Below, piece by piece: positions 53,189 through 64,000 of a stretch of 64,000 nt of DNA (the stretch's first letter is position 1; each line of letters begins with the position of its first letter). Position numbers and translations under genes: made by a program. This stretch comes from Stappia sediminis (lineage in GTDB: Bacteria > Pseudomonadota > Alphaproteobacteria > Rhizobiales > Stappiaceae): contig NZ_WUMV01000008.1 of assembly GCF_009826895.1 (NCBI RefSeq), positions 310,001-374,000 of the forward strand, written 5' to 3'. Below the pieces are notes generated by a model. The model did no database searches. It saw nothing but the letters and a program-made list of their open reading frames with translations, and had not been told where the DNA came from.

Positions 53189-53842
53189 TCAGAGAATGCT
53201 CTGTCCGGTCTTCGCCCAGTCGGCGAGGAAGGCTTCAAGTCCCTTGTCCGTCAGCGGGTGCTTGGCAAGGCCCTTGAGAACCGACGGCGGCACCGTCGCG
53301 ACATCCGCGCCGACAAGCGCGCAATCCTTCACGTGATTGGCGTTGCGGATCGAAGCGGCAAGGATTTCCGTCTCGAAGCCGTAGTTGTCGTAGATCACGC
53401 GGATTTCGCGGATGAGCTCCAGCCCGTCGAGGTGGATGTCGTCGAGGCGGCCGATGAAGGGCGAAATGAAGCTTGCTCCCGCCTTGGCGGCCAGCAGCGC
53501 CTGGTTGGCGGAGAAACAGAGCGTCACATTCACCATCTGCCCGTTGTCGGAGAGGGTGCGGCAAGCCTTCAGGCCGTCCAGCGTGAGCGGCACCTTGATG
53601 GCGATATTGTCGGCGATTTTGCCGAGCACTTCGGCCTCCGCCATCATGTCCTTGAATTCGGTCGCCGTAACTTCCGCCGAGACCGGACCTTCGACGATCC
53701 CGCAAATCTCGGCGATAACCTCCTTCATCGGGCGTCCCGCTTTCATGATGAGCGAGGGGTTGGTGGTCACGCCGTCAAGCAGGCCGATATCGGCCAGTTC
53801 CTTGATTTCGGCGGTATCGGCGGTATCGACGAAGAATTTCAT
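53189..53842 (-). CDS. Small transaldolase / fructose-6-phosphate aldolase-like protein
   Basis: The 217-residue protein is the short transaldolase form (TalC/FSA): [31 protein letters not shown] and the Schiff-base Lys83 in NIAIKVPLT. It transfers dihydroxyacetone units in the pentose phosphate pathway or cleaves fructose 6-phosphate; the sequence does not decide between them. The ATG at 53842 gives the family N-terminus, so the frame to 53899 is shortened. It diverges from priA, a conserved pairing in Rhizobiales. Confidence 0.93.
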   Translation of the reverse strand: MKFFVDTADTAEIKELADIGLLDGVTTNPSLIMKAGRPMKEVIAEICGIVEGPVSAEVTATEFKDMMAEAEVLGKIADNIAIKVPLTLDGLKACRTLSDNGQMVNVTLCFSANQALLAAKAGASFISPFIGRLDDIHLDGLELIREIRVIYDNYGFETEILAASIRNANHVKDCALVGADVATVPPSVLKGLAKHPLTDKGLEAFLADWAKTGQSIL

Positions 53843-54059
53843 GTGACACGGGCTCCATATCTCGAGCGTCAATCGGGCCATCGCGGCGGATTTCGGCAAA
53901 TCTTACTGCGGGAAAGCGGCTGGAGTTTGCCTCCGGTGTTCTCTTGGTCCGAATTCGCCGTCTCTTTAACGTAGGATAACGACAAGGAACACCCCTGATT
54001 CGCCGGGCGGATGCGATTCGCCGGCAAAACACCGCAGTTTTTCAAGGTTCGCCGCACCC

Positions 54060-56264
54060 GTGTTGTTCGATGACGAAGCCCTGGATGGTTCCCTGCCCGT
54101 GACGGTGAGCGTGCTCGTACCCGTCGCCGTGGACGAGGCATACAGCTACCGGGTTCCAGCGGGCATGCGCGTGTGCCCCGGCTCGATCGTCCGCGTGCCG
54201 CTCGGCCCACGCGAAGTGATCGGCGTCGTGCGCGATATCGAGGAAGGCGCGACTGTCGCGCGCGGCAGGCTGAAGGACATTCTGCACGTCTATGACGATG
54301 TCCCGCCGCTGAAAGCCGATCTGATGCTGTTTCTCGACTGGGTGGCGAACTGGACCCTTTCCCCGCCCGGCATGGTCGCGCGCATGGTGCTGCGGTCCGA
54401 AGAAGCGCTTGAGCCCGAGGCCCCGCTGCCGGGCGTGCGCAAGGTCGAAGGTGCGGAGATCGAGCGCATAACGAAGGCTCGCGCCCGCGTTCTCGAATTC
54501 GTTGAAGACGGTTTCGCCTGGACGAAAAGCGGCCTTGCGGGGGCTGCCGGTGTCAGCCCCTCCGTGGTGGACGGCCTGATCTCCCACGGTGTGCTGGAGG
54601 TTGTCTCCATGCCGGCGAGCCCTCCGCCGCCGGCACCCGAACCGGACCGGGAAGGGCCATCACTCACGCCGGCTCAGGAAGCCGCGGTCGACAGCCTTCG
54701 CGCTGCCATCGGCAAGGGCTTTTCGGTTTTCCTGATCGACGGCGTGACAGGCTCGGGCAAGACAGAGGTTTACTTCGAAGCCGTTGCCGAGGCGATCCGC
54801 CAGGGCAGGCAGGTGCTCCTGCTCCTTCCCGAGATTTCGCTGACCAGCCAGTTTCTCGACCGTTTCGAGACCCGATTCGGCGCGCGCCCCGCCGAATGGC
54901 ATTCCGACGTTCCACCCAAGAAACGCGCCCGCGTCTGGCGCGGCGCGGCAAGCGGCGACGTAAAGGTCGTGGTCGGTGCACGCTCCGCCCTCTTCCTTCC
55001 CTTCATGGATCTTGGCCTGATCGTCGTCGACGAGGAGCACGACACAGCCTACAAGCAGGAGGACAGGGTTTCCTATAACGCCCGCGACATGGCGGTGGTC
55101 AGGGGAAAGATCAGCGGCTTCACCGTAGCGCTCGCCTCCGCCACGCCGTCCGTCGAAAGCCAGGTGAATGCGCTTCAGGGCCGCTACACGCGGCTGGAAC
55201 TTCCCGAACGGGCATCGGGCGCGGCCCTTCCCGATATCATCCCGATCGACATGCGCACCGAAGGGCCGGAGCGCGGGCGCTGGCTTGCGCCGAAGCTGGT
55301 CGAAGCTCTGGCCGAAACCGTTTCCGACGGTGCCCAGGCGCTTTTGTTCCTGAACCGACGCGGCTATGCGCCCTTGACGCTCTGCCGGACCTGCGGTCAC
55401 CGCTTCCAATGCCCCAATTGCTCGACGTGGCTCGTCGAGCACCGCTTCCGTGGAAGGCTGCAATGCCACCACTGCGGCTACAGCGAGCCGGTGCCCAATG
55501 CTTGCCCGAGCTGCGGCAATGCCGATACGCTGGTCGCCTGCGGGCCGGGGGTGGAGCGGATCGCCGAGGAAATCGCCGATATCCTGCCCGATGCCCACAC
55601 ATTGGTGCTTTCCTCCGATCTTCCGGGAGGCCCGGACAGGCTCAAACGCGAGATGAAGGTGATCGCCGAGGGCGGGGCCGATATCGTCATCGGCACCCAA
55701 CTCGTCGCCAAGGGCCACAATTTTCCGCTCATGCGCCTTGTCGGCGTGGTGGATGCGGATTTGGGGCTGGCGCATGGCGACCCGCGCGCGGGCGAGCGCA
55801 CGTTCCAGATCATTTCGCAGGTGACGGGCCGGGCGGGGCGCATCGCGGGCCAGGGTCGCGGCTTCTTGCAGACCTACGCGCCGGAGCATCCGGTCATCGA
55901 GGCGCTTCTGGCAAACGACCGCGATGCCTTCTACAAGAGCGAGATCGAGGCGCGGCGCGCTTCCGGCCTGCCGCCGTTCGGCCGCCTTGCCGCGTTGATC
56001 TTTTCCGGCGCGGACAGGAACCAGACGGCTGATTTCGCAAGAGCCGTGGTGCGCGCCGCCCCGCACGATCAATCCGTAACGCTGCTTGGCCCGGCGGAAG
56101 CCGCGCTTTCCCTGGTGCGCGGCCGGCATCGGTTCCGTGCCCTCGTCATGGCGCCGCGCGCCTTCGACCTTCAGGCCTATCTCAGACAATGGTTGAAAGT
56201 GGCGCCAAAGCCCAGGGCGTCGCTCAGGCTCCAGGTCGACGTCGACCCGCAAAGCTTTTTGTGA
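54060..56264 (+). CDS. priA: Primosomal protein N' (replication restart helicase PriA)
   Basis: PriA rebuilds replication forks after collapse. The 734-residue protein has an N-terminal DNA 3'-end-binding domain (VLVPVAVDEAYSYRVPAG), Walker A GVTGSGKT near residue 230, a DEEHD box, a zinc region with cysteine pairs in CRTCGHRFQCPNC and CHHCGYSE...CPSCG, and the GTQLVAKGHNFP and VTGRAGR helicase motifs. The start is GTG at 54060, though a TTG at 54063 is possible. It stands alone between talC and the atp operon. Confidence 0.95.
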   Translation: MLFDDEALDGSLPVTVSVLVPVAVDEAYSYRVPAGMRVCPGSIVRVPLGPREVIGVVRDIEEGATVARGRLKDILHVYDDVPPLKADLMLFLDWVANWTLSPPGMVARMVLRSEEALEPEAPLPGVRKVEGAEIERITKARARVLEFVEDGFAWTKSGLAGAAGVSPSVVDGLISHGVLEVVSMPASPPPPAPEPDREGPSLTPAQEAAVDSLRAAIGKGFSVFLIDGVTGSGKTEVYFEAVAEAIRQGRQVLLLLPEISLTSQFLDRFETRFGARPAEWHSDVPPKKRARVWRGAASGDVKVVVGARSALFLPFMDLGLIVVDEEHDTAYKQEDRVSYNARDMAVVRGKISGFTVALASATPSVESQVNALQGRYTRLELPERASGAALPDIIPIDMRTEGPERGRWLAPKLVEALAETVSDGAQALLFLNRRGYAPLTLCRTCGHRFQCPNCSTWLVEHRFRGRLQCHHCGYSEPVPNACPSCGNADTLVACGPGVERIAEEIADILPDAHTLVLSSDLPGGPDRLKREMKVIAEGGADIVIGTQLVAKGHNFPLMRLVGVVDADLGLAHGDPRAGERTFQIISQVTGRAGRIAGQGRGFLQTYAPEHPVIEALLANDRDAFYKSEIEARRASGLPPFGRLAALIFSGADRNQTADFARAVVRAAPHDQSVTLLGPAEAALSLVRGRHRFRALVMAPRAFDLQAYLRQWLKVAPKPRASLRLQVDVDPQSFL

Positions 56265-56564
56265 GCCCCATCCACGCTTTTTCTTGAGTTCGCCAGCCGT
56301 TTTGCGGCCCGCCGCTCTTGCCGGGCGCAAGGAAAAGCCATAAGGATCATCCGCGGTGGCGGCGAAAGCTGGCATTTGCGGGCATTTCCGGGCCGTCAGG
56401 CGCTGTTGCGCAGGGAGAAAGCCTGTGCTATGCGGAGCGCGGCTTCGGGGGATCGGACTTGGCTTTCGGCCCTCAAATCCACCAATTACGACCAATTTTC
56501 AAAGCCTTGCTGACAGCTCAGCTGAAAGCTCCGGCACCAACCTGCGTCAGAGAGCACGGAACCT
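56265..56564 (+). promoter_or_regulatory. Spacer with candidate atp operon promoter
   Basis: The 300 bases between priA and atpH hold no convincing gene. TTGCGC (56406-56411) and TATGCG (56429-56434) are 17 bp apart and would give a leader of about 125 bases; the -10 box is only moderate. A GCT-rich inverted segment (CAGCTCAGCTGAAAGCT, near 56515-56531) lies nearer the start. No terminator for priA was recognised. Confidence 0.4.
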
Positions 56565-57125
56565 GTGACTGACAACGTATCTCTCATCTCAGGCGTGGCC
56601 TTACGATACGCTACGGCGCTCCTGGAGCTTGCCGAAGACCAGAAGGCCGTCGACGCCGTCGAGAAGGACCTCGACGGCTTCGAAAAGCTTCTGGGCGAAA
56701 GCGCCGATCTTCGCCGTCTCGTTCAGAGCCCCGTTTTCTCCGCCGACGAGCAGCTCAAGGCTCTCTCCGCCATTCTCGACAAGGCAGGCCTCAAGGGTCT
56801 TGCGGCAAATTTCCTGAAGCTTGCCGCCAAGAACCGCCGCCTTTTCGCCGTGCCTGGCATGATTTCGGCGTTTCGCGCCGTCCTTGCCGCGAAGCGCGGA
56901 GAAACCACCGCGGACGTTACGTCCGCAGCCCCCCTTTCCGACGACCAGGTGGAAGCGCTGAAGAAAGCGCTCCATGCGTCGACCGGAAAGACCATAAAGA
57001 TTTCCGCGAAGGTCGATCCTGAATTGATCGGCGGCCTGATCGTCAAGGTCGGCAGCCGCATGATCGACACTTCGCTGAAGACCAAACTCAACTCCCTCAA
57101 ATTCGCGATGAAAGAGGTCGGCTGA
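56565..57125 (+). CDS. atpH: ATP synthase subunit delta
   Basis: The delta subunit joins the F1 head to the peripheral stalk. The 186-residue protein has the typical [15 protein letters not shown]-terminus and the C-terminal block ([27 protein letters not shown], with conserved Gly-Gly and DxS) that binds subunit b. The start is GTG at 56565. Its TGA overlaps the atpA ATG by one base. It leads the atpHAGDC F1 operon; the Fo genes are not adjacent, as is normal in alphaproteobacteria. Confidence 0.96.
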   Translation: MTDNVSLISGVALRYATALLELAEDQKAVDAVEKDLDGFEKLLGESADLRRLVQSPVFSADEQLKALSAILDKAGLKGLAANFLKLAAKNRRLFAVPGMISAFRAVLAAKRGETTADVTSAAPLSDDQVEALKKALHASTGKTIKISAKVDPELIGGLIVKVGSRMIDTSLKTKLNSLKFAMKEVG

Positions 57126-58654
57126 TGGATATTCGGGCCGCGGAAATCTCCGCCATCCTCAAGGAGCAGATCAAGAATTTCGGCCAGGAGGCCGAAGTTT
57201 CCGAGGTCGGCCAGGTTCTGTCCGTGGGTGATGGTATCGCCCGCGTCTACGGGCTGGACAAGGTCCAGGCCGGTGAAATGGTCGAGTTCCCTGGTGGCAT
57301 CAAGGGCATGGCCCTCAACCTGGAAAGCGACAACGTCGGCGTCGTGATCTTCGGCTCCGACCGTGACATCAAGGAAGGCGACACGGTCAAGCGGACCGGC
57401 GCCATCGTGGAAGTCCCGGTCGGCAAGGGCCTTCTCGGCCGCGTCGTCGATCCGCTCGGCAACCCGCTCGACGGCAAGGGCCCGATCGAGGCGACCGAAC
57501 GCCGCCGCGTGGACGTGAAGGCGCCGGGCATCTTGCCGCGCAAGTCGGTGCACGAGCCGATGTCGACAGGCCTAAAGGCCATCGACGCGCTTATCCCGAT
57601 CGGACGCGGCCAGCGCGAGCTCGTCATTGGCGACCGCCAGACCGGCAAGACCGCGATCCTGCTCGACAGCTTCCTGAACCAGAAGCCGCTCAACCAGAGC
57701 GACGACGAGCACCAGAAGCTTTACTGCGTTTATGTCGCCGTCGGCCAGAAGCGTTCCACCGTCGCCCAGTTCGTGAAGGTGCTGGAAGACAACGGCGCGC
57801 TCGAATATTCGGTGGTTGTCGCCGCCACGGCATCCGACCCGGCGCCGCTTCAGTTCCTGGCGCCGTTCTCCGGCACGGCCATGGGCGAATTCTTCCGCGA
57901 CAACGGAATGCACGCGGTGATCGGCTACGACGATCTGTCCAAGCAGGCCGTCGCTTATCGTCAGATGTCCCTGCTGCTTCGCCGCCCGCCGGGACGTGAA
58001 GCTTACCCGGGCGACGTCTTCTACCTGCACTCCCGTCTGCTTGAGCGCGCCGCCAAGCTCAACGAGAATCACGGCAGTGGATCTCTGACCGCGCTCCCCG
58101 TCATCGAGACGCAGGGCAACGACGTGTCGGCCTTCATTCCGACGAACGTGATCTCCATCACCGACGGCCAGATCTTCCTCGAGACGGATCTGTTCTACCA
58201 GGGTGTCCGCCCGGCCGTGAACGTCGGCCTGTCGGTGTCGCGCGTGGGCTCCTCGGCCCAGATCAAGGCGATGAAGCAGGTTGCCGGCAAGATCAAGGGC
58301 GAGCTGGCGCAGTACCGAGAAATGGCGGCCTTCGCGCAGTTCGGTTCCGATCTCGACGCCACGACGCAGCGCCTGCTCAACCGCGGCGCCCGCCTGACCG
58401 AGCTTCTCAAGCAGCCGCAGTTCTCTCCGCTCAAGACGGAAGAACAGGTCGCGGTCATCTACGCCGGCGTGAACGGCTACCTCGACAAGCTGCCGGTCGA
58501 CAAGGTTCGCGAATTCGAGGAAGGCCTGCTTTTGAACCTGCGTGCCGAGCACAAGGATCTGCTCGACGCGATCTGGGAGAAGAAGGCCCTCGACGACGAG
58601 CTTGAAGGCAAGCTCAAGTCGGCGGTCGAGGCATACGCCAAGAACTTCGCCTGA
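57125..58654 (+). CDS. atpA: ATP synthase subunit alpha
   Basis: The alpha subunit forms the non-catalytic nucleotide sites of the F1 hexamer. The 509-residue protein has P-loop GDRQTGKT at residues 169-176, the [13 protein letters not shown] segment before it, and the [17 protein letters not shown] signature near residue 373. Length and sequence are standard. It starts inside the atpH stop codon (TGATG), showing coupled translation. Confidence 0.98.
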   Translation: MDIRAAEISAILKEQIKNFGQEAEVSEVGQVLSVGDGIARVYGLDKVQAGEMVEFPGGIKGMALNLESDNVGVVIFGSDRDIKEGDTVKRTGAIVEVPVGKGLLGRVVDPLGNPLDGKGPIEATERRRVDVKAPGILPRKSVHEPMSTGLKAIDALIPIGRGQRELVIGDRQTGKTAILLDSFLNQKPLNQSDDEHQKLYCVYVAVGQKRSTVAQFVKVLEDNGALEYSVVVAATASDPAPLQFLAPFSGTAMGEFFRDNGMHAVIGYDDLSKQAVAYRQMSLLLRRPPGREAYPGDVFYLHSRLLERAAKLNENHGSGSLTALPVIETQGNDVSAFIPTNVISITDGQIFLETDLFYQGVRPAVNVGLSVSRVGSSAQIKAMKQVAGKIKGELAQYREMAAFAQFGSDLDATTQRLLNRGARLTELLKQPQFSPLKTEEQVAVIYAGVNGYLDKLPVDKVREFEEGLLLNLRAEHKDLLDAIWEKKALDDELEGKLKSAVEAYAKNFA

Positions 58655-58686
58655 ACGGCTGACCGGACGAAGGAGTAGGGGCGGCA

Positions 58687-61009
<2,323 letters not shown>

Positions 61010-61033
61010 CACAAGACGGGACGAGACAGGCCG

Positions 61034-61441
61034 ATGGCGGAAGCATTTAATTTCGAGCTCGTCGCGCCGGAGCGCCTTCTCGTGTCGGACGAGGCGATCG
61101 AGGTCGTCGTGCCCGGCACCGAAGGTCAGTTCGGCGTCATGAAGGGGCATGCGCCCCTCATGTCGACGATCCGGCCGGGCATCCTCAAGGTCCGGCGTCC
61201 GAACGGCAACGTGGACGAATATTTCGTACGCGGCGGTTTCGCGGAAGCCGGCGCCGAGGCACTGACGGTTCTGGCCGAACAGGCGATCCCCGTTAAGGAT
61301 CTGAACGCGGAGGATATCCGTTCCCAGATCCAGGACGCCGAGGAAGACGTGAAGGACGCAAAGAACGACGAAGCGAAGCAGGCCGCGGAAACGCTGCTTT
61401 CCCAGCTTCGCGAGGTTGAGACGGCCCTTAAGGCTTCCTGA
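61034..61441 (+). CDS. atpC: ATP synthase subunit epsilon
   Basis: The epsilon subunit binds gamma and can inhibit ATP hydrolysis. The 135-residue protein has the N-terminal beta-sandwich (FNFELVAPERLLVSDEAIEVVVPG, GQFGVMKGHAPLMS) and a C-terminal helical segment (DAEEDVKDAKNDEAKQAAETL). It ends the atp operon and is followed by a strong terminator. Confidence 0.96.
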   Translation: MAEAFNFELVAPERLLVSDEAIEVVVPGTEGQFGVMKGHAPLMSTIRPGILKVRRPNGNVDEYFVRGGFAEAGAEALTVLAEQAIPVKDLNAEDIRSQIQDAEEDVKDAKNDEAKQAAETLLSQLREVETALKAS

Positions 61442-61471
61442 CCCGCTCGTTATTCTTCATCACGGAACATG

Positions 61472-61502
61472 AAACGCCCGGTCATCTGGCCGGGCGTTTT
61501 TT
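61472..61502 (+). terminator. Terminator of the atp operon
   Basis: CGCCCGG (61475-61481) pairs with CCGGGCG (61490-61496), extended by AAA/TTT, and a six-base T-run follows. Confidence 0.9.
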
Positions 61503-61521
61503 ATCGCCTGCCGACTTCCTC

Positions 61522-61553
61522 AAACAAAAACCCCGGCCGATGAACCGGGGTTT
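61522..61553 (-). terminator. Minus-strand terminator of the GcrA-like gene
   Basis: AAACCCCGG (61528-61536) pairs with CCGGGGTTT (61545-61553). On the minus strand the stem is followed by TTTTTGTTTG, so it ends transcription of the gene at 61593-61799. Confidence 0.85.
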
Positions 61554-61592
61554 CGTAAAAGTCCGCGAGTTGCCTCGCAATATATTTCTGCC

Positions 61593-61799
61593 TCAGGCGG
61601 CGATCCGGCGCTGCTGGCTCACCTGCGGGTTCTCCCGCTGGCGGCGGCGCTCTTCCGGCGAAATATAGACCATCGCGTGGTGTTCGGCGCAGTAGGAAAT
61701 ACCGGCCTCGACGCGGTTCTGGCAGGGGAAGTAATAATCTCCGCCCGTGCCCTCGGCCCATTTGCACTGGCCGGCGCGCGGCAGTCTCTGTACGGTCAT
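61593..61799 (-). CDS. Small protein resembling the C-terminal sigma-interacting domain of GcrA
   Basis: The 68-residue product carries Cys12 (GQCKWAEGTGG), Cys26 (YFPCQNR), Cys37 and His40/His41 (SYCAEHHAMVY), a probable zinc site. The CxW...C...YCAEHHAxxY pattern matches the C-terminal half of GcrA, the alphaproteobacterial cell-cycle regulator that binds sigma-70 domain 2, but the N-terminal DNA-binding half of GcrA is absent. The ATG at 61799 has AAGGA nine bases upstream; the frame extends to 61877, but that ATG directly abuts a terminator hairpin and has no ribosome-binding site. It has its own minus-strand terminator downstream and a promoter candidate upstream. Confidence 0.75.
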   Translation of the reverse strand: MTVQRLPRAGQCKWAEGTGGDYYFPCQNRVEAGISYCAEHHAMVYISPEERRRQRENPQVSQQRRIAA

Positions 61800-61877
61800 G
61801 ATCTCAAATCCTTCTTGTCCGGCGTCGCGGACCGGAAGCCCGATCGCGCCAGCGGGTGGTTTTTGGAATTTTTCCAT

Positions 61878-61915
61878 AAAAAGACCCGACCGGCCGGTTG
61901 ACCGACCGCGGGTCT
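61878..61915 (-). terminator. Terminator-like hairpin in the leader of the GcrA-like gene
   Basis: AGACCCG (61882-61888) pairs with CGGGTCT (61909-61915); on the minus strand the hairpin is followed by TTTTT (61882-61878). Between the arms, CGGTtgACCG can form an inner stem. It lies between the promoter candidate at 61933-61961 and the gene start at 61799, so it could act as an attenuator. Confidence 0.6.
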
Positions 61916-61932
61916 CATTATCATCGAAATGT

Positions 61933-61961
61933 TATATACGCATTGTGGCGTTATTCCGCAA
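61933..61961 (-). promoter_or_regulatory. Candidate promoter of the GcrA-like gene
   Basis: On the minus strand TTGCGG (61961-61956) and TATATA (61938-61933) are exactly 17 bp apart. Transcription would start near 61926. The rest of the 326-base gap 61800-62125 has no further gene; 61962-62125 presumably holds the promoter of the plus-strand methyltransferase. Confidence 0.55.
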
Positions 61962-62125
61962 CCGCAGTGCACAAATTAAGCTATGCAAATGCTGCAATGC
62001 AGAAATGTGCGTTAACACCCAGTTTCGCAGGTGGCGGCACACGCCGAGGCTGCTCTCCGGCCTTGCGCTGCCGCATGGATTTTGAGGGTCTCCGGGTTGC
62101 TCGCCGCGCCTTACGCTCCACCCTT

Positions 62126-62986
62126 ATGGCCTGTAGCACCAGCAAACCCGAGGGAGATGCCGATATCCCCTACATCAAAAGCAGACCCTACGCCGGCGGT
62201 TCGATACCCGAAAACTACGAGCGCTTTCTCGTGCCGCTCCTGTTCAGTCCATATGCGGCGGACCTCGCCCAAAGAGTGGACGTGCCCGAAGATGGCACGG
62301 TGCTTGAAACGGCATGCGGCACCGGCGCTGCGACGCGCTGGTTGGCGGCTCATCTCCCGGAAGATACTTCCATTATCTCGACGGACATTGCCTCGGCAAT
62401 GGTCGAGGAGGCGAGAAAGAACCTTGGTGACTATTCGGGAATCGACTACGCCGAAGCTGACGCGACCAAGCTGCCTTATCCGGATAATTCCTTTGATGCC
62501 GTGGTCTGCCAGTTCAGCGTGATGCTTTTCCCGGACAAACCCGCAGGCATGCGCGAAGCCGCGCGCGTCCTCAAGCCGGGTGGCAAATTCGTGTTCAATA
62601 TCTGGGACCGCCTCGAGCGTAATGGCTTTTCACATGCGGTTCACGAAGCGGTTGCGGAAATATTTCCGCAGGACCCGCCCCACTTTCTGGAAACGCCCTA
62701 CGCCTATCACGATCTGAGCGTCGTTGCGGACGCATTGCAGGGTGCAGGTTTCCGGCAGATCGATATCACTGTTCTGCCAAAGACAAGTTCCGCGAGCGAT
62801 GCCGCTCAGGTTGCCATGGGGCTTGTCGCCGGCTCGCCGCTGGCCAACGAAGTTGATGACCGGGAAACGCCATCGCTGGAAGAGGTGACCTGGCAGGTGC
62901 GTGATGCGCTGGTTCAGCGGTTCGGTGCAGGCAGCATCAGTGCGCCTATGCAGGCCTTTCAGATCGTCGCCCAGATGCCGGCCTGA
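62126..62986 (+). CDS. Class I SAM-dependent methyltransferase
   Basis: The product, about 286 residues from the ATG at 62126, has the class I SAM-binding motif I VLETACGTGAATRWLA, the acidic STDIASAMVEEAR strand, motif II EADATKLPYPDNSFDAVVCQF and the VLKPGGKFVFNIWDRLERN block of Methyltransf_11/25 enzymes (UbiE-like group). The substrate is unknown. The start is uncertain: the frame is open back to 61898 with no good ribosome-binding site, and the conserved part begins near PYIKSRPYAGG. It is the only gene of its direction here. Confidence 0.85.
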   Translation: MACSTSKPEGDADIPYIKSRPYAGGSIPENYERFLVPLLFSPYAADLAQRVDVPEDGTVLETACGTGAATRWLAAHLPEDTSIISTDIASAMVEEARKNLGDYSGIDYAEADATKLPYPDNSFDAVVCQFSVMLFPDKPAGMREAARVLKPGGKFVFNIWDRLERNGFSHAVHEAVAEIFPQDPPHFLETPYAYHDLSVVADALQGAGFRQIDITVLPKTSSASDAAQVAMGLVAGSPLANEVDDRETPSLEEVTWQVRDALVQRFGAGSISAPMQAFQIVAQMPA

Positions 62987-63001
62987 GCGCGATTGTGCAG
63001 C

Positions 63002-63523
63002 TTACGCTTCCTTCTCCTCGCGCAGGTTCGTCACCACGCGGCGGTTTTGCGCCTTGCATTCGATGTCGTCGCAATCGCGCACGAGCCGCTCCGTGCCATA
63101 GCCCTTGGCCCACAGGCGATCCGGCGAGACGCCTTTCGAGACCAGATAGGCCATCACGGCATCCGCCCGTTTTTGGGACAGGGAGATATTCGCCGCGTCG
63201 CCACCCGGATCGTCGGCGAAGCCCTGGACCTTTGCGTACCAGTTCGGGTTGGCTTTCAGGAATTCGGCCTGCTTGTCGAGCGTCATCTTCGCCGTGTCGT
63301 CAAGCGTGGCGGACCCTTGCGTGAAATAGGCGCGCCGTCCCACGTTGACGATAAAGTCCTGCTCGCTGCCTGCGGAGATCTTTTCAAAGCCCGCCGCCGG
63401 TGCGTTGGTCACATCCGGCGTGGAAGCCGCTTCCATCGTGTTGCAGCCGGAAAGGGCGAGCGCCGCCATCAAAACCGCAATCGGAACGCCGAGGGCAGCG
63501 CGGCGAAGGGTCGGTATCGTCAC
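63002..63523 (-). CDS. OmpA-domain outer-membrane lipoprotein
   Basis: The 173-residue protein has a lipoprotein signal peptide with lipobox LSGC (Cys27) and an OmpA/Pal-type peptidoglycan-binding domain from about residue 60 (ITVNVG-like strand DFIVNVGRRAYF, then VQGFADDPGGDAANISLSQKRADAVMAYLVSKGV and NRRVV). It would tether the outer membrane to the cell wall. It resembles Pal, but no tol genes are nearby and the GxxD segment is altered (GFADDPGG), so it is named only as an OmpA-family lipoprotein. It follows an L,D-transpeptidase gene on the same strand, another wall-linked function. Confidence 0.9.
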   Translation of the reverse strand: MTIPTLRRAALGVPIAVLMAALALSGCNTMEAASTPDVTNAPAAGFEKISAGSEQDFIVNVGRRAYFTQGSATLDDTAKMTLDKQAEFLKANPNWYAKVQGFADDPGGDAANISLSQKRADAVMAYLVSKGVSPDRLWAKGYGTERLVRDCDDIECKAQNRRVVTNLREEKEA

Positions 63524-63557
63524 GGGAATCTCCTTGGGCGTTCTTGAACGGTCGCGG

Positions 63558-64000
63558 TCAGCCGTCGCTCGCGGTGCTGTCGGCGCCCAGGTGTTCGAGC
63601 ACCAGAACCCGCGTGCCGATGGGGCAGCGCTGGTAGAGGTCGATCACGTCTTCGGGGAACATGCGGATGCAGCCGGAGGAAACGTCGTTGCCGATGCTCC
63701 AGGGCTCCAGCGTGCCGTGCAGGCGGTAGCCGAGGTCCGAACCGCTGCGGTAGAGGTACATCGCGCGCGGGCCCAACGGGTTGTTCGGCGCGCCGCCCTT
63801 CACGAGCTTCGGCAGGTCCGGCTGACGCTCCAGCATTTCGGGAGGCGGCACCCATCGCGGCCAGAGCGACTTGCGGTCGATGCGAGCGCGCCCGTACCAC
63901 TTGAAGCCTTCGCGCCCGACGCCAACACCGTATCGGAGCGCGGTGTTGTTTTCCCAGATCCAGTAGAGAAAATGGTTGCGCGTATCGACAACGACGGTGC
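63558..64000 (-). CDS. L,D-transpeptidase (YkuD family), 5' end missing
   Basis: The minus-strand frame enters from the right edge and ends at 63558, giving about 147 residues of the C-terminal part. It contains the start of the YkuD fold (TVVVDTRNHFLYWIWENN), the RYGVGVGREGFKWYGRARI strand, and the active site HGT...SSGCIRM with the nucleophilic Cys. These periplasmic enzymes make 3-3 peptide cross-links or attach outer-membrane proteins to peptidoglycan. The signal peptide lies outside the window. An internal GTG at 63851 is not the true start. Confidence 0.92.
   Translation of the reverse strand, partial: TVVVDTRNHFLYWIWENNTALRYGVGVGREGFKWYGRARIDRKSLWPRWVPPPEMLERQPDLPKLVKGGAPNNPLGPRAMYLYRSGSDLGYRLHGTLEPWSIGNDVSSGCIRMFPEDVIDLYQRCPIGTRVLVLEHLGADSTASDG

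Noticed and set aside
62031-62522. 163-codon plus-strand frame overlapping the methyltransferase start
   Set aside because: It runs in a different frame through the SAM-binding motif region and has Arg/Ser-rich shadow composition.

Overview
The window is a gene-dense, GC-rich (roughly 60 percent by eye) chromosomal stretch from an alphaproteobacterium of the order Rhizobiales/Hyphomicrobiales. The evidence is the gene order rather than any single gene: hslV-hslU, tsaB-rimI-fur-plsC-miaB-phoH-ybeY-corC-lnt-XRE-metK-trmB-rimP-nusA-ylxR-infB-rbfA-truB-rpsO-pnp, dnaX-ybaB-recR, and talC-priA-atpHAGDC without atpIBEF are all arrangements typical of that order. The Fur protein without zinc cysteines and the DnaX without its cysteine cluster also fit. 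I cannot fix the genus from sequence alone.

Layout. 1-1.7 kb: a truncated methionine gamma-lyase gene diverging from an Lrp-type regulator, with paired operator-like inverted repeats between them, then an FMN reductase. 1.7-5.5 kb: the HslVU protease genes, separated by an unrelated polytopic membrane protein gene, then a universal stress protein. 5.5-15.1 kb: Fe-S carrier, tRNA modification (tsaB, miaB), RimI, Fur/Mur, lipid acyltransferase, PhoH, YbeY, CorC-like protein and Lnt. 15.1-28 kb: XRE regulator, metK, trmB, and the long translation/RNA-decay operon rimP to pnp. 28-34.9 kb: dapB, gpmA; on the minus strand adenosine kinase, pheA and kdsB; then a membrane cytochrome c and a CHASE-GGDEF protein. 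35-43.5 kb: a YejABEF-type peptide ABC importer with two binding proteins and a toxin-antitoxin pair embedded before its ATPase. 43.5-47.2 kb, minus strand: 4.5S RNA, dnaX, ybaB, an AT-rich orphan membrane gene, recR. 47.4-56.3 kb: HicAB, an acyl-CoA ligase, HIT, NudC, phosphatase, EI24 protein, two tiny membrane proteins, transaldolase and PriA. 56.5-64 kb: atpHAGDC, a stand-alone GcrA-C-terminal-like protein with a possible attenuated leader, a methyltransferase, an OmpA-type lipoprotein and an L,D-transpeptidase cut by the window end.

Most of the DNA is conserved housekeeping sequence. The accessory signal is a set of small cargo genes tucked into core operons with stop/start overlaps or very short spacing: a DUF2157-like gene in hslVU, VapBC-like genes in the yej operon, and an AT-rich single-membrane-span gene between ybaB and recR. 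HicAB sits beside the 4.5S RNA gene. The most unusual regulatory candidates are the terminator/promoter/attenuator stack before rimP-nusA, the three-hairpin region after the cytochrome c gene, and the promoter plus terminator hairpin before the GcrA-like gene. No tRNA, rRNA, insertion sequence or CRISPR array was found. All functional names come from motif recognition; no database search was run.
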